Positions 1 to 8,664 of a stretch of 64,000 bases of DNA are shown piece by piece. A model generated the notes under the pieces. That model was not told the origin of the DNA, made no database searches, and worked only from the letters and a program-made list of their open reading frames with translations. The position numbers and the translations under genes were made by a program. The stretch's first letter is position 1; each line of letters begins with the position of its first letter. This DNA comes from Dysgonomonas sp. PF1-14 (GTDB lineage: Bacteria; Bacteroidota; Bacteroidia; Bacteroidales; Dysgonomonadaceae): NCBI RefSeq assembly GCF_029892965.1, contig NZ_JARXWN010000006.1:1-64000 (forward strand), in the 5' to 3' direction.

Positions 1-1488
1 ATGAACAAATATTTAAAAATAGCCCCGTCAGACAACGTATGTGTGGCTATAGAAGATCTGAAAGAAGGTGATAAACTGAATGTGGAAGGAATGGACATCG
101 TGATAAAAAACGACATTCCTACAGGTCATAAATTCGCCATCAAGGAGATAAAAGAGAATGAAGATGTCATCAAATATGGCTATCCGATAGGGCATGCGAC
201 TGCAAATATACATACAGGTGAGCATGTACACACGCAGAATGTAAAAACCAATCTGCACGATGACCTGCAATATAGCTATGTACCTGTACATCCTAAACTG
301 GACATAAAAAAGAGCGATCTGAAAATAAACGGTTACCTGCGCTACAATGGTGAAATGGGTATCCGCAACGAGCTCTGGATAGTACCTACCGTAGGCTGTG
401 TAAACGGACAGGCTCAGGCGATCATCAACCGCGTGAAGAATGAACTGGATGTATCGCATATCGATGACATACGCGTCTATACACACAACTATGGCTGCTC
501 ACAGCTCGGTGACGACCATGTGAACACCCAAAAGGCACTGGCAGCCCTTGCAAAGCATCCAAATGCAGGAGGTGTGCTTGTACTGAGTCTGGGCTGTGAA
601 AACAATCAGCAGAAAGACTTTAAGGCGGTGATGGGCGAATGGGATGAGAAGCGTGTACGTTTCTTAATCTCGCAGGAAGTACAGGACGAGATAGAAACAG
701 GCTTCCAGATGATGAAGGAACTTGTGAAAAATATGCGTAACGACAAACGCGAGCCGCTTCCGTTATCGAAACTGAAAGTAGGATTGAAGTGCGGTGGTAG
801 CGACGGATTCTCAGGTATCACAGCTAATCCGCTTGTAGGACAATTTTCCGACTGGCTGATAGCACAAGGCGGCACAAGTATATTGACCGAAGTTCCTGAA
901 ATGTTCGGTGCCGAGACTATACTGATGAACCGCGCTGAAACAAAGAAAGTATTTGACGACACAGTATTGCTGATCAACAACTTCAAGCATTACTTCCGCC
1001 GTTTCGACCAGCCGATATATGAAAACCCGTCTCCGGGAAACAAAGCGGGTGGTATCACAACCCTTGAAGACAAATCGCTGGGATGTACACAAAAGGGTGG
1101 AAATTCGGAAGTGGTAGATGTACTCGACTACGGTCAACCTGTAAACAAACATGGACTGAATCTGTTGAATGCACCTGGTAACGACCTTGTTGCCGCTTCG
1201 GCTCTGGCGATGTCGGGTTGCCAGATTGTATTGTTTACAACAGGACGCGGTACTCCTTTCGGCGCTTTTGTTCCTACGATGAAGATATCGACCAACTCGA
1301 AGTTGTACAACTTCAAGAAAAACTGGATAGACTTCAATGCAGGTGCATTACTGGAAGGCAATAGTATGGAGACTGTCCTCAACGACTTTATCAATTTCAC
1401 AGTCGATGTATGTGACGGCAAACACCTGAAACACGAGGAAACAGGCTTTAAAGAAATTGCGATATTCAAAACAGGGGTAACACTGTAA
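1..1488 (+). CDS. uxaA: Altronate dehydratase (altronate hydrolase), UxaA family
   Basis: Dehydrates D-altronate to 2-keto-3-deoxygluconate in hexuronate (galacturonate) catabolism, in the cytoplasm. The 495-residue protein has the usual length and order of fused UxaA: an N-terminal SAF-type domain (about residues 1-85, ending in GEHVHTQN at 73-80) and a long C-terminal catalytic domain. That domain carries the cysteine-containing segments YGCSQLG, LGCENNQ and KCGGSDGFSG, which fit iron binding in this family. The ATG lies on the first base of the window, so promoter and upstream neighbours are not visible, but the N-terminus MNKYLKIAPSDNV reads as a genuine start. A hairpin follows at 1573-1600. 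I infer uronate metabolism; direct involvement with the heparan locus 28 kb away is not shown, since unsaturated uronate normally enters by KduI/KduD. Confidence 0.9.
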   Translation: MNKYLKIAPSDNVCVAIEDLKEGDKLNVEGMDIVIKNDIPTGHKFAIKEIKENEDVIKYGYPIGHATANIHTGEHVHTQNVKTNLHDDLQYSYVPVHPKLDIKKSDLKINGYLRYNGEMGIRNELWIVPTVGCVNGQAQAIINRVKNELDVSHIDDIRVYTHNYGCSQLGDDHVNTQKALAALAKHPNAGGVLVLSLGCENNQQKDFKAVMGEWDEKRVRFLISQEVQDEIETGFQMMKELVKNMRNDKREPLPLSKLKVGLKCGGSDGFSGITANPLVGQFSDWLIAQGGTSILTEVPEMFGAETILMNRAETKKVFDDTVLLINNFKHYFRRFDQPIYENPSPGNKAGGITTLEDKSLGCTQKGGNSEVVDVLDYGQPVNKHGLNLLNAPGNDLVAASALAMSGCQIVLFTTGRGTPFGAFVPTMKISTNSKLYNFKKNWIDFNAGALLEGNSMETVLNDFINFTVDVCDGKHLKHEETGFKEIAIFKTGVTL

Positions 1489-1572
1489 ATAGTGATAGAA
1501 TAAACATGAGGTTAGTTCATATTTTAGGAGAATTAGTAGAATGTGTATGGCTAAAATGTTGGAAGAAACAGT

Positions 1573-1602
1573 AAGGGACTGTCCATTACGACAGCCCCTT
1601 TG
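1573..1602. terminator. Hairpin between uxaA and the convergent esterase gene
   Basis: AAGGGACTGTC (1573-1583), loop CATTAC, then GACAGCCCCTT (1590-1600). This is an 11-bp stem with one mismatch between two convergent genes, so it probably ends transcription from both sides. The T-run is short. Confidence 0.55.
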
Positions 1603-1668
1603 ATTCACTCAAAAAACGATTACCTTAAAGAAAAATTATTTTATTTAAATATTAGTGTTTAGTCGTTT

Positions 1669-3066
1669 TTATTTTTCCATACGGAAAGCTATCACAGGAA
1701 TTCCTTCGGTAGAAAACAAATTCCCGATACTATCATCATCAAAGCAATAACTAATATTTACTTTGGTAGAGGATTGTAATCCATTTGTTGAAACAACCAA
1801 TTTATTCCCTTCTATTTTGCCCGTAGCTTCTTTCCATATTCCGTCATCTCCCGATATTTTCAATCCTTCAATTTTACTACCTTTAATGACTAAGCCTTTC
1901 TTTACGCCGTCGAATGTAATAAATACCTGATTTCCTTTGCGGTAAGCCTCCTTAAATACAGGACTTTCGTAATCGCCGACAAACTTGCCATATGTATCAT
2001 CCAGAGCCAGATAAGAGAGTCGCAGCCCTGCGCTCTTTTTATCCCGCGGGTGTATATCTTTCACATCATTTACCAAATCTGATACCGTTATCATCTTCAC
2101 CTTATGCATCATTTTCGGAAGCATTGCCTGCTGTTCGCGGAGCAGGGCAGGACCGTTGTCAGTCGAATTATAGGTGAAAGGAGCTATCTGAACCAGATAG
2201 AAAGGAAACTCCTTGTTGAATCCGGTGCGCCACGAGGATATCATACGCTGCATCAGGCGGGCATAGGAATTGGCGCGGGTATGGTTAGCTTCGCCCTGAT
2301 ACCAGATACATCCTGCTATTTCGTAAGGTATAACCGGACGAATCATGCTATTAAACAGCGCACCTGCTTCTATCGGCCACCACTGAGTAGAACCATAGAA
2401 ATAATCGGCCAGTACAGGATCCGACATCAGGCTTTCCTTTGGCGTCCATACTTCGGCGGGAGTGCCTCCCCAGGCAGCGACGATGATGCCAACGGGAACA
2501 TCCAACTCCTCGCTGATATTACGCCCGAAGAAGTAGCCGATAGAACTAGTCTTTCGCATGGTTTCGGGGGTACAGCGTGCCCATTGCGAGAAGCAATTCT
2601 CCTGAGGCGTTGATGCTCCCATCTGCGGAAGGTGGAAGATACGTAGATTGGAGAAGTCCGCTTTCTGCGCTTCTTCATCACCGTTCGTTATGCCGTAGTT
2701 CACACACCAGTCCATATTAGACTGACCGCTGCACAGCCAAACTTCGCCCAGCATCACATCCGATAGCGTGACTTGTGAAGAGCCGTTGATATGGATTTTG
2801 TAAGGGCCGCCTGCTTCTACCGTACGGATACGTGCAGACCATTTGCCCATGTTGGTGACTTGGGTCTTTATCGTATCGCCATTCAGCCATTCGGGTATGA
2901 TAGTAATGTGTTCGCTTGCGCTACCCCATCCCCAGATAGTTACCTCCGAGTTTCGCTGCAATACCATGTGGTCTGTGAAGACGGCAGGCAGGCGGATTTC
3001 GGCTCGTAGGGCCGACAAACAAAATAGTTGAATGAGTAGGAAGCAGAATATAGAGTTTCTTTTCAT
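1669..3066 (-). CDS. Sialate O-acetylesterase family protein (SASA/DUF303)
   Basis: Predicted secreted carbohydrate O-acetylesterase, 465 residues, with an N-terminal signal peptide ending near LSALRA (residue 22). The SGNH-type catalytic block GQSNMDW at 114-120 places the nucleophile at Ser116. GGTPAEVW and IWYQGEAN are the next conserved blocks, and a His-containing IHPRDKKS segment lies in the C-terminal third, where the catalytic Asp/His is expected. Family members remove acetyl groups from sialic acid or from plant glycans such as xylan; the sequence does not decide which. The gene begins only 21 bp after the stop of an esterase remnant on the same strand (3088-3180), so the two were probably one operon for acetylated hemicellulose before that esterase was truncated. 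Confidence 0.88.
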   Translation of the reverse strand: MKRNSIFCFLLIQLFCLSALRAEIRLPAVFTDHMVLQRNSEVTIWGWGSASEHITIIPEWLNGDTIKTQVTNMGKWSARIRTVEAGGPYKIHINGSSQVTLSDVMLGEVWLCSGQSNMDWCVNYGITNGDEEAQKADFSNLRIFHLPQMGASTPQENCFSQWARCTPETMRKTSSIGYFFGRNISEELDVPVGIIVAAWGGTPAEVWTPKESLMSDPVLADYFYGSTQWWPIEAGALFNSMIRPVIPYEIAGCIWYQGEANHTRANSYARLMQRMISSWRTGFNKEFPFYLVQIAPFTYNSTDNGPALLREQQAMLPKMMHKVKMITVSDLVNDVKDIHPRDKKSAGLRLSYLALDDTYGKFVGDYESPVFKEAYRKGNQVFITFDGVKKGLVIKGSKIEGLKISGDDGIWKEATGKIEGNKLVVSTNGLQSSTKVNISYCFDDDSIGNLFSTEGIPVIAFRMEK

Positions 3067-3087
3067 AAGTCCTTTTCTATTTAAGTA

Positions 3088-3180
3088 TTAGTTAATCTCT
3101 TCTCTAAGCCATTTCTCAAGTTCTTCGGTCCATTGGCGTTTGTAAATAAATCCATCTCCATAGCCCCAGCCATGACCACC
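3088..3180 (-). pseudogene. Remnant: C-terminal end of an esterase
   Basis: Reading the minus strand from 3180 to the stop at 3088-3090 gives GGHGWGYGDGFIYKRQW followed by TEELEKWLREEIN and a stop. This looks like the tail of an alpha/beta-hydrolase-type carbohydrate esterase, with GGHGWG resembling the segment around its last catalytic His. Everything upstream of the GG is missing: beyond 3180 the DNA is GH31 coding sequence on the other strand. Only 30 codons remain, so the family call is tentative. Its position directly upstream of the sialate O-acetylesterase fits a former two-gene esterase operon. Confidence 0.6.
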
Positions 3181-3816
3181 TATATTTATTCATTGGCAGG
3201 AAAATCTTATTTCGATGATTATACCATTATGCGTGCTTTGGTTATGGATTTTGGCAAAGATAAGCAAGTAGAAAATATTGGCGATCAGTATATGTTTGGT
3301 CCATCGCTTATGGTATGTCCTGTCTATGAATATGGTGCCCGCAGTCGTGAGGTATATTTCCCTGCTACTACCGGATGGTACGATTTTTATACCGGAAAAT
3401 ATGTTCAGGGAGGTCAGCGTCAAACTGTCGCAGCTCCTTACGAGCAAATGCCGTTATACTTCTGTGAAGGGACTATTATGCCTTACGGACCGGAAATAGA
3501 ATATGTGGATGAAAAATTACCTGAATCCATTACGCTATATGTATATGCCGGTCAGAATGGAACATTTACGCTGTATGAAGATGAAGGTGTGAATTACAAT
3601 TACGAAAAGGGACAATACAGTATGATCCCTCTGACGTATGACGAGTCATTACGTACGCTGGTTATCGGTGACCGTCAGGGCGAATATCCGGGCATGCTTA
3701 AAAATCGGACGTTCAATGTTGTATTTGTCGATAAAAACAAACCAAAAGCTTTCGATGTGAATGCAAAGGGTATAAATGTTTCATATAGCGGAAAAAAAGA
3801 GGTAGTGAAACTGTGA
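3178..3816 (+). pseudogene. Remnant: C-terminal third of a GH31 alpha-glycosidase (alpha-xylosidase type)
   Basis: The open frame runs from 3133, but recognisable homology starts at TYIYSLAGKSYFDDYT, encoded from about 3179, and continues to the stop at 3816. NIGDQYMFGPSLMVCPV, the GWYDFYTGKYVQGG stretch and ITLYVYAGQNGTFTLYEDEG are typical of the end of the GH31 barrel and its C-terminal beta-sandwich domains. About 210 residues remain of a protein that is normally 700-950, and the catalytic Asp nucleophile and acid/base regions are absent. The first 15 codons of the open frame are antisense to the esterase remnant and are not GH31. It cannot be a functional glycosidase. A strong terminator follows at 3880-3920. 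Confidence 0.85.
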
Positions 3817-3879
3817 TTTAAAACACATAAGGAGTCCGGAAATTATTCCTCTCCTTATATTTCTGTGTGGATTTCCATA

Positions 3880-3920
3880 AATAAAATTCGGTCAGTATTT
3901 GCTGACCGAATTTTATTTTT
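3880..3920 (+). terminator. Rho-independent terminator after the GH31 remnant
   Basis: AATAAAATTCGGTCAG (3880-3895), six-base loop, then CTGACCGAATTTTATT (3902-3917) and further T. This is a perfect 16-bp stem. A second small hairpin, AATGTGAA/TTCACATT (3921-3928 and 3936-3943), follows directly. From 4199 to 4460 I see no further feature apart from AT-rich leader DNA of the next gene. Confidence 0.8.
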
Positions 3921-4013
3921 AATGTGAAGGTGTATTTCACATTAAATTACTGTTTTTGCATAGGTTGTATAAATCATGAGTATGATTTGTTGATGTAATC
4001 GAATAAAGAGTAA

Positions 4014-4195
4014 GAGTCTGTTTAAATTTTATTCATTCAGATTTTTAGAGCCATTTTGGGAATAATTTATTCTTTTTTGAGGTGATAATAGCGGGCTATT
4101 TAAGCCGATAAAAGGGATAAATTAAACCAAAAGAGCCTAAAAATGAATGAAAAAGAATCTGTAATAAAATATTTTGGTAAAATTTAAACAGACTC
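4014..4195. mobile_element. MITE-like element, copy 1 (182 bp)
   Basis: The ends are perfect inverted repeats: GAGTCTGTTTAAATTTTA at the left and its reverse complement at the right. TAA lies immediately outside both ends (4011-4013 and 4196-4198), which fits a 3-bp target duplication of IS5-like TNA type. The interior is also imperfectly self-complementary (TTTTAGAGCC near the left against GAGCCTAAAA near the right), so the whole element can fold into one long hairpin with GGCTATTTAAGCC at the tip. It has no coding capacity. A near-identical copy lies at 40130-40310. The mobilising transposase is not in this window. Confidence 0.85.
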
Positions 4196-4460
4196 TAAAT
4201 ATTAACCTTTATTTCAGAGAAAACGAAAGGATACAGATCGCAGGTAATTGAATATAGCCTGTGATAGATAATGTTTTTACAGGATCATGGACCATGAAAA
4301 GCATATTTCTTTGATGAAAAAGTCATTAAAATATATTATTTAAAACAAAAATGAAAAGTTGACTGATAATAATCGTTAATTTTGCTCTGTGCTTATATTC
4401 TGATGAACTTTTAAGCGGTATTTGTCAACTAGGCATTAAATAATTATATATAATTGCAAA

Positions 4461-5306
4461 ATGATACTAATAGGAGAGAGTAGCTCATCGAAAACTGAAT
4501 GGTGTATAACATCGCGGTTCGAAAATGAAATAATAGAACATTGTATTACAGATGGGATAAACCCTTATTTGCAAACCAGGAAGCAGATAAGCCATGTGAT
4601 TCGTTTGCAGCTGCCACCTGAGTTTTTCAAAATAAAATGCTCTACTATTTATTTTTACAGCGCAGGATGTGCTAATGATGAAAAGAAAGATATTGTAAAG
4701 GCCTCCCTCGAGTCGCAGTTCCGCACTCCTTCGGTAATAGAAAGTGACCTGGTCGGAGCTGCAAGGGCATTGTTTGGAAATGAGGCAGGCATTGCATGTA
4801 TTCTTGGCACCGGTTCCAATTCCTGTTTTTACGATGGGGAGAAAGTTGTGAAGAATGTGAAGCCTCTTGGCTTTATATTAGGTGATGAGGGGAGTAGTGC
4901 TTCTATGGGTAAATTTTTCCTCTCCGATTGCCTTAAAGGCATAGCGCCGAAAGAACTTATCGAACCGTTTTACGATTTGTATAAGATAGATGAAAATGAA
5001 ATACTCAATTTCATATATAATCAGCAAAGCCCGCAAAAATTACTTCATACGTTTTCCTATTTCTTGTCGGAGCATCTCGAACATGAGTATATTTATAATC
5101 TTGTAAAAAATAGTATGAAGTCTTTTTTCGAAAGAAATGTGTTACAATATGATGCAGCTGACTATCCTATCCGGTTTGTTGGGGCTGTTGCTGTTATGTA
5201 TTCTAGTATATTGAGAGATGTAGCCGCAGAATATGGATTGAAGGTTGATCAGATTGTGGGGAAATCAATGAAAGGGTTGATGGAATACCATAAAAACATA
5301 ATGTAA
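4461..5306 (+). CDS. BadF/BadG-type ATPase, N-acetylglucosamine-kinase-like
   Basis: 281-residue cytoplasmic protein of the ASKHA (actin/hexokinase-like) fold. The first phosphate loop lies in IGESSSSKTEW at the N-terminus, the second in ILGTGSNSCFYDG (about residues 116-128), followed by GFILGDEGSS, a typical sugar-kinase segment of this family. Bacteroidales homologs of this length are usually annotated as BadF/BadG/BcrA/BcrD ATPases and resemble eukaryotic GlcNAc kinase, so phosphorylation of an amino sugar is plausible but not shown. The gene stands alone on the plus strand between the MITE and the amidase gene, with about 240 bp downstream. Start chosen at the ATG giving MILIGES, which keeps the P-loop at the very N-terminus as usual. 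Confidence 0.8.
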   Translation: MILIGESSSSKTEWCITSRFENEIIEHCITDGINPYLQTRKQISHVIRLQLPPEFFKIKCSTIYFYSAGCANDEKKDIVKASLESQFRTPSVIESDLVGAARALFGNEAGIACILGTGSNSCFYDGEKVVKNVKPLGFILGDEGSSASMGKFFLSDCLKGIAPKELIEPFYDLYKIDENEILNFIYNQQSPQKLLHTFSYFLSEHLEHEYIYNLVKNSMKSFFERNVLQYDAADYPIRFVGAVAVMYSSILRDVAAEYGLKVDQIVGKSMKGLMEYHKNIM

Positions 5307-5386
5307 AAAAATAAACATAACACCTAAAAGTTGTTAATGTATTGGTTTTGCTTATTTGGGAATAAGGTTTAAAAATAATTACTTCC

Positions 5387-5394
5387 TATATTTG
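5387..5394 (+). promoter_or_regulatory. Candidate -7 element (TATATTTG)
   Basis: Exact match to the Bacteroidota -7 consensus TAnnTTTG, about 150 bp before the amidase start. No good TTTG element is seen at the usual 19-21 bp upstream, so support is partial. Confidence 0.35.
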
Positions 5395-5544
5395 ACCACA
5401 GAAAGATTTTGTCCTCAAAAATACCATAGCCTGTGCAATAATAGATTTGCTTTATAGGTTGCTTTTACTGCAAGTATTATCTAATGGGTATTAGATAGTC
5501 TATGTTAGCTATTTCAAACAGGCTCTTAAATTTATCAAAAATAC

Positions 5545-8500
5545 ATGAGAAGTATTCTTAAATCTAATATGTCGGTATGTAGAAGAATAGCTGTTTTATT
5601 CGTGCTGTTCTTTTTTATTCAAAATACCTTCTCTCAGGGCACTTTGTCTGAAGCTGAGAAATTAAGTATCGGAAAATTTCTGACCTCGCATGTTATGCAG
5701 AAAACGCGGATTCCTCCGATAACGATTGATTCGGTTTCGCTTGTGAAAAATGAAATAAGGTTATTCGCGGGTGTACCTTTATCCTATATGATAATTAAGG
5801 ATAAGGATGTGGAAACTATAAATGCCGGAGTGAAAGCCCTGTTGCCTGAAAAATATAAAAAATATAAAGTTTCTATATTTTCCGATGGATATCCGATAAG
5901 CGATTATCTGGCTGGAGGTAGGAAAGAAAGGTTCAGAAATAAAATATCCAATCCTTTGGTAACAAGGATATCGCAACCCAATACAATATCTAGAGGCTTA
6001 GGCGGGCATCACCTCGTTGTCTGGCAAAGTCACGGGAGATATTATAACCAGAAAGAAAAGCGCTGGAAATGGCAAAGGGCAAGGGTTTTTCAGACAGTTG
6101 AAGATTTGTACACACAAAGCTATATATTGCCATATATAGTTCCGATGCTGGAAAATGCCGGAGCAAATGTTTTGATTCCTCGCGAGAGAGACACGCAGAA
6201 ACATGAGGTAATAATAGATGCGGATGCCAGTACGGCTGGTTCTGTATATGAGGAAAAAAATGGAAAAGAAAAGTGGGACAGGTCTCAAGGTTATGGATTT
6301 GCTCATTTGAAACCTTTTTATCTGGATGGAGAAAATCCATTTGAGGCAGGGACTCATCGAGAGATTAAGACAGTTACCAAAGAGGCAGAAAAAAGCTTTT
6401 GTAGTTGGATACCTGATATGCCCGAAAAGGGGGAATATGCTGTTTATATTTCTTATAAATCGCTGAAAAACAGTGCGCCCGATGCCAGATATACTGTCTT
6501 TCATTCTGGGGGAGAAACTGAGTTTCTTGTAAATCAGCAGATAGGAGGAGGAACATGGATATATCTTGGAAAATTCACTTTCGATAAAGGTTTCAATAGC
6601 AAATTTCGTATAGAGTTGTCGAATAAGTCTGCTCGAAAAGGAAGTGTTGTGACTGCCGATGCCGTAAAAATAGGAGGCGGAATGGGGAACATAGCTCGCC
6701 AGCCAAACCTGGAAGGTGTGATGACTGAAAATGTGAAAAGCTCGGAGGCTATCAAAACTGATTCTCCGGTAAAAGATTCTCCAAAAATAGATGTAAAACC
6801 TGAAATAAGTTTGTATCCCCGATACACTGAGGCATCGAGATATTGGCTTCAATGGGCAGGTGCTCCCGATAGTATATATTCGAAAAGTAAGGGAACGAAC
6901 GATTATACCGATGATTATCAGAGTAGAGCCTATTGGGTGAACTATATCGCCGGAGGGTCGTCTGTTCTGCCTGAAAAAGAAGGATTGGGGATCCCTGTCG
7001 ATCTTGCATTTGCTTTTCATACCGATGCCGGAGTAACATATAATGATTCTATAATCGGTACATTGGGTATTTGTATGACTCATTACAACGATGAATTATT
7101 TGAGAATAAGAAACCCCGCATTCTTTCGCGAGATTTGACGCAATACATCATGGAAGAAATAGAAAGGGGAATCCGTACGCATTACGAACCGGAATGGACT
7201 ACACGCCATATTTGGAACCGCTCGTATGCCGAAGCCCGTATTCCTGAGGTGCCCACTATGCTGTTGGAATTATTGTCGCACCAGAACTTTGCGGATATGA
7301 AATATGGGCTTGATCCCCGTTTCCAGTTCGAAGTTAGCAGGGCAGTATATAAAGGAATGTTGAAATTTGTTGCCGAACAGTACAGGCAGGAATATGTGGT
7401 ACAACCGCTGCCTGTCAATACTTTTAGCCTCGATTTTGCAGGGCAGATGCAAGTAAAGTTGGAATGGCAACCGACCATCGATTTGTTAGAAAATTCGGCT
7501 ATTCCGGACAGCTATATAGTATATACTAAGATCGGAGATTCCGCATTCGACAACGGGAGGCTTGTAAAAGAAAATTTCATAGAACTTGATATCGAAAAAG
7601 ATAAGATATATAGCTATAAAGTGACAGCGGTGAACGCTGGAGGACAAAGTTTCCCATCGGAAATACTCTCCGTTTGCAGAAAGAGTGAAGAGAAGGGTTG
7701 TGTGCTTGTTGTTAATGGGTTTGATCGTGTATCTGCTCCACATAATTTTCAGACGTCTGATAGTATAGCCGGTTTTGTAGATGCCATAGATCATGGTGTC
7801 CCATATATCAGCCAGTATAATTATATTGGTAGCCAAAAAGAATTTCGCCGTCGTTTGCCTTGGCTGAATGATGATTCTTCGGGGTTTGGAGATAGCTATT
7901 CAGATTATGAGACTACTGTTGTAGCAGGGAATACGTTCGATTATCCGTTCGTTCACGGCGAAGCTATAATTGATAATGGTTATTCTTTTATTTCCGCAAG
8001 CCGCGATGCTGTAGTGAAAAATCAGGTATCAATGAATAAATACAGACTTGTAGATATTATTCTTGGCAAACAGAAGCAAACCAGAGTAGGACGCGGGGTA
8101 TTTGGTTATAATTTTAAGACATTTACCCCTAATTTTCAGGCTAAGATAAAAGATTATTGTAATAATAAAGGAAATATCTTTGTGAGCGGTGCATTTGTTG
8201 CGTCCGATCTATGGGATAACGATTGTGTGGAGAAAGCCGATAAGGATTTTGCGCAGCAGGTATTGAAATATAAATGGATGGTCGGGCAGGCTGCCCGGAA
8301 AGGGACAGTAAAAACTGTGGCATCGCCATTTGAAATGCTGAAGGGTGACTGTTCATTTTATAATGAACTGAATGAAAAAATGTATGTTGTAGAATCTCCT
8401 GATGCTCTGGAGCCGGCAAATGATGATTCATTTACATTCTTGAGATATAGTGAGAATGGCCTGAGTGCAGGCGTTGCATCATCGGGGGAATATAAAACTG

Positions 8501-8592
8501 TGGTAGTGGGCTTTCCGTTTGAGACGATAAAGAGTAGGGAGGAAAGAAACGCTTTTATGGGGAGCATTCTGGAGTTTACTTTTGAAAAGTAA
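5545..8592 (+). CDS. Secreted N-acetylmuramoyl-L-alanine amidase-like protein with golvesin-like and Fn3 domains
   Basis: 1015 residues with a signal peptide ending near NTFSQG (about residue 31). An Amidase_3-type zinc hydrolase appears split: WQSHGRYY (His163) and IPRERDTQ (Glu214) precede an insertion at about 240-380, and AFHTDAG (His492) and MLLELLSHQN (Glu575) follow it. The insertion, with YAVYISYKS and ARYTVFHSGGE, resembles the golvesin C-terminal-like beta domain, a combination often annotated 'xanthan lyase' in Bacteroidales. A fibronectin-III-like segment (about 630-710, ending YSYKVTAVNAGGQ) and a C-terminal region of about 300 residues complete it. Likely role: periplasmic or extracellular cleavage of peptidoglycan peptides or a related amide; the xanthan name has no support here. 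A shared terminator separates it from the convergent barrel gene. Confidence 0.75.
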   Translation: MRSILKSNMSVCRRIAVLFVLFFFIQNTFSQGTLSEAEKLSIGKFLTSHVMQKTRIPPITIDSVSLVKNEIRLFAGVPLSYMIIKDKDVETINAGVKALLPEKYKKYKVSIFSDGYPISDYLAGGRKERFRNKISNPLVTRISQPNTISRGLGGHHLVVWQSHGRYYNQKEKRWKWQRARVFQTVEDLYTQSYILPYIVPMLENAGANVLIPRERDTQKHEVIIDADASTAGSVYEEKNGKEKWDRSQGYGFAHLKPFYLDGENPFEAGTHREIKTVTKEAEKSFCSWIPDMPEKGEYAVYISYKSLKNSAPDARYTVFHSGGETEFLVNQQIGGGTWIYLGKFTFDKGFNSKFRIELSNKSARKGSVVTADAVKIGGGMGNIARQPNLEGVMTENVKSSEAIKTDSPVKDSPKIDVKPEISLYPRYTEASRYWLQWAGAPDSIYSKSKGTNDYTDDYQSRAYWVNYIAGGSSVLPEKEGLGIPVDLAFAFHTDAGVTYNDSIIGTLGICMTHYNDELFENKKPRILSRDLTQYIMEEIERGIRTHYEPEWTTRHIWNRSYAEARIPEVPTMLLELLSHQNFADMKYGLDPRFQFEVSRAVYKGMLKFVAEQYRQEYVVQPLPVNTFSLDFAGQMQVKLEWQPTIDLLENSAIPDSYIVYTKIGDSAFDNGRLVKENFIELDIEKDKIYSYKVTAVNAGGQSFPSEILSVCRKSEEKGCVLVVNGFDRVSAPHNFQTSDSIAGFVDAIDHGVPYISQYNYIGSQKEFRRRLPWLNDDSSGFGDSYSDYETTVVAGNTFDYPFVHGEAIIDNGYSFISASRDAVVKNQVSMNKYRLVDIILGKQKQTRVGRGVFGYNFKTFTPNFQAKIKDYCNNKGNIFVSGAFVASDLWDNDCVEKADKDFAQQVLKYKWMVGQAARKGTVKTVASPFEMLKGDCSFYNELNEKMYVVESPDALEPANDDSFTFLRYSENGLSAGVASSGEYKTVVVGFPFETIKSREERNAFMGSILEFTFEK

Positions 8593-8613
8593 GTAAGCTG
8601 AAAGCATAAAAGG

Positions 8614-8645
8614 AGGCTGTCTGGTTTTACCAGACAGCCTCTATT
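8614..8645. terminator. Bidirectional terminator
   Basis: AGGCTGTCTGG (8614-8624), loop TTTTA, CCAGACAGCCT (8630-8640): a perfect 11-bp stem between convergent genes. CTATTTCTTT follows on the plus strand and CCTTTTATG on the minus strand. Confidence 0.85.
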
Positions 8646-8664
8646 TCTTTATATACATTGGGTA

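Noticed and set aside
5998-7083. 361-codon minus-strand open frame opposite the amidase gene
   Set aside because: Fully antisense to a coding sequence with clear motifs; its translation is rich in Ser/Ile/Tyr/Arg without domain features.
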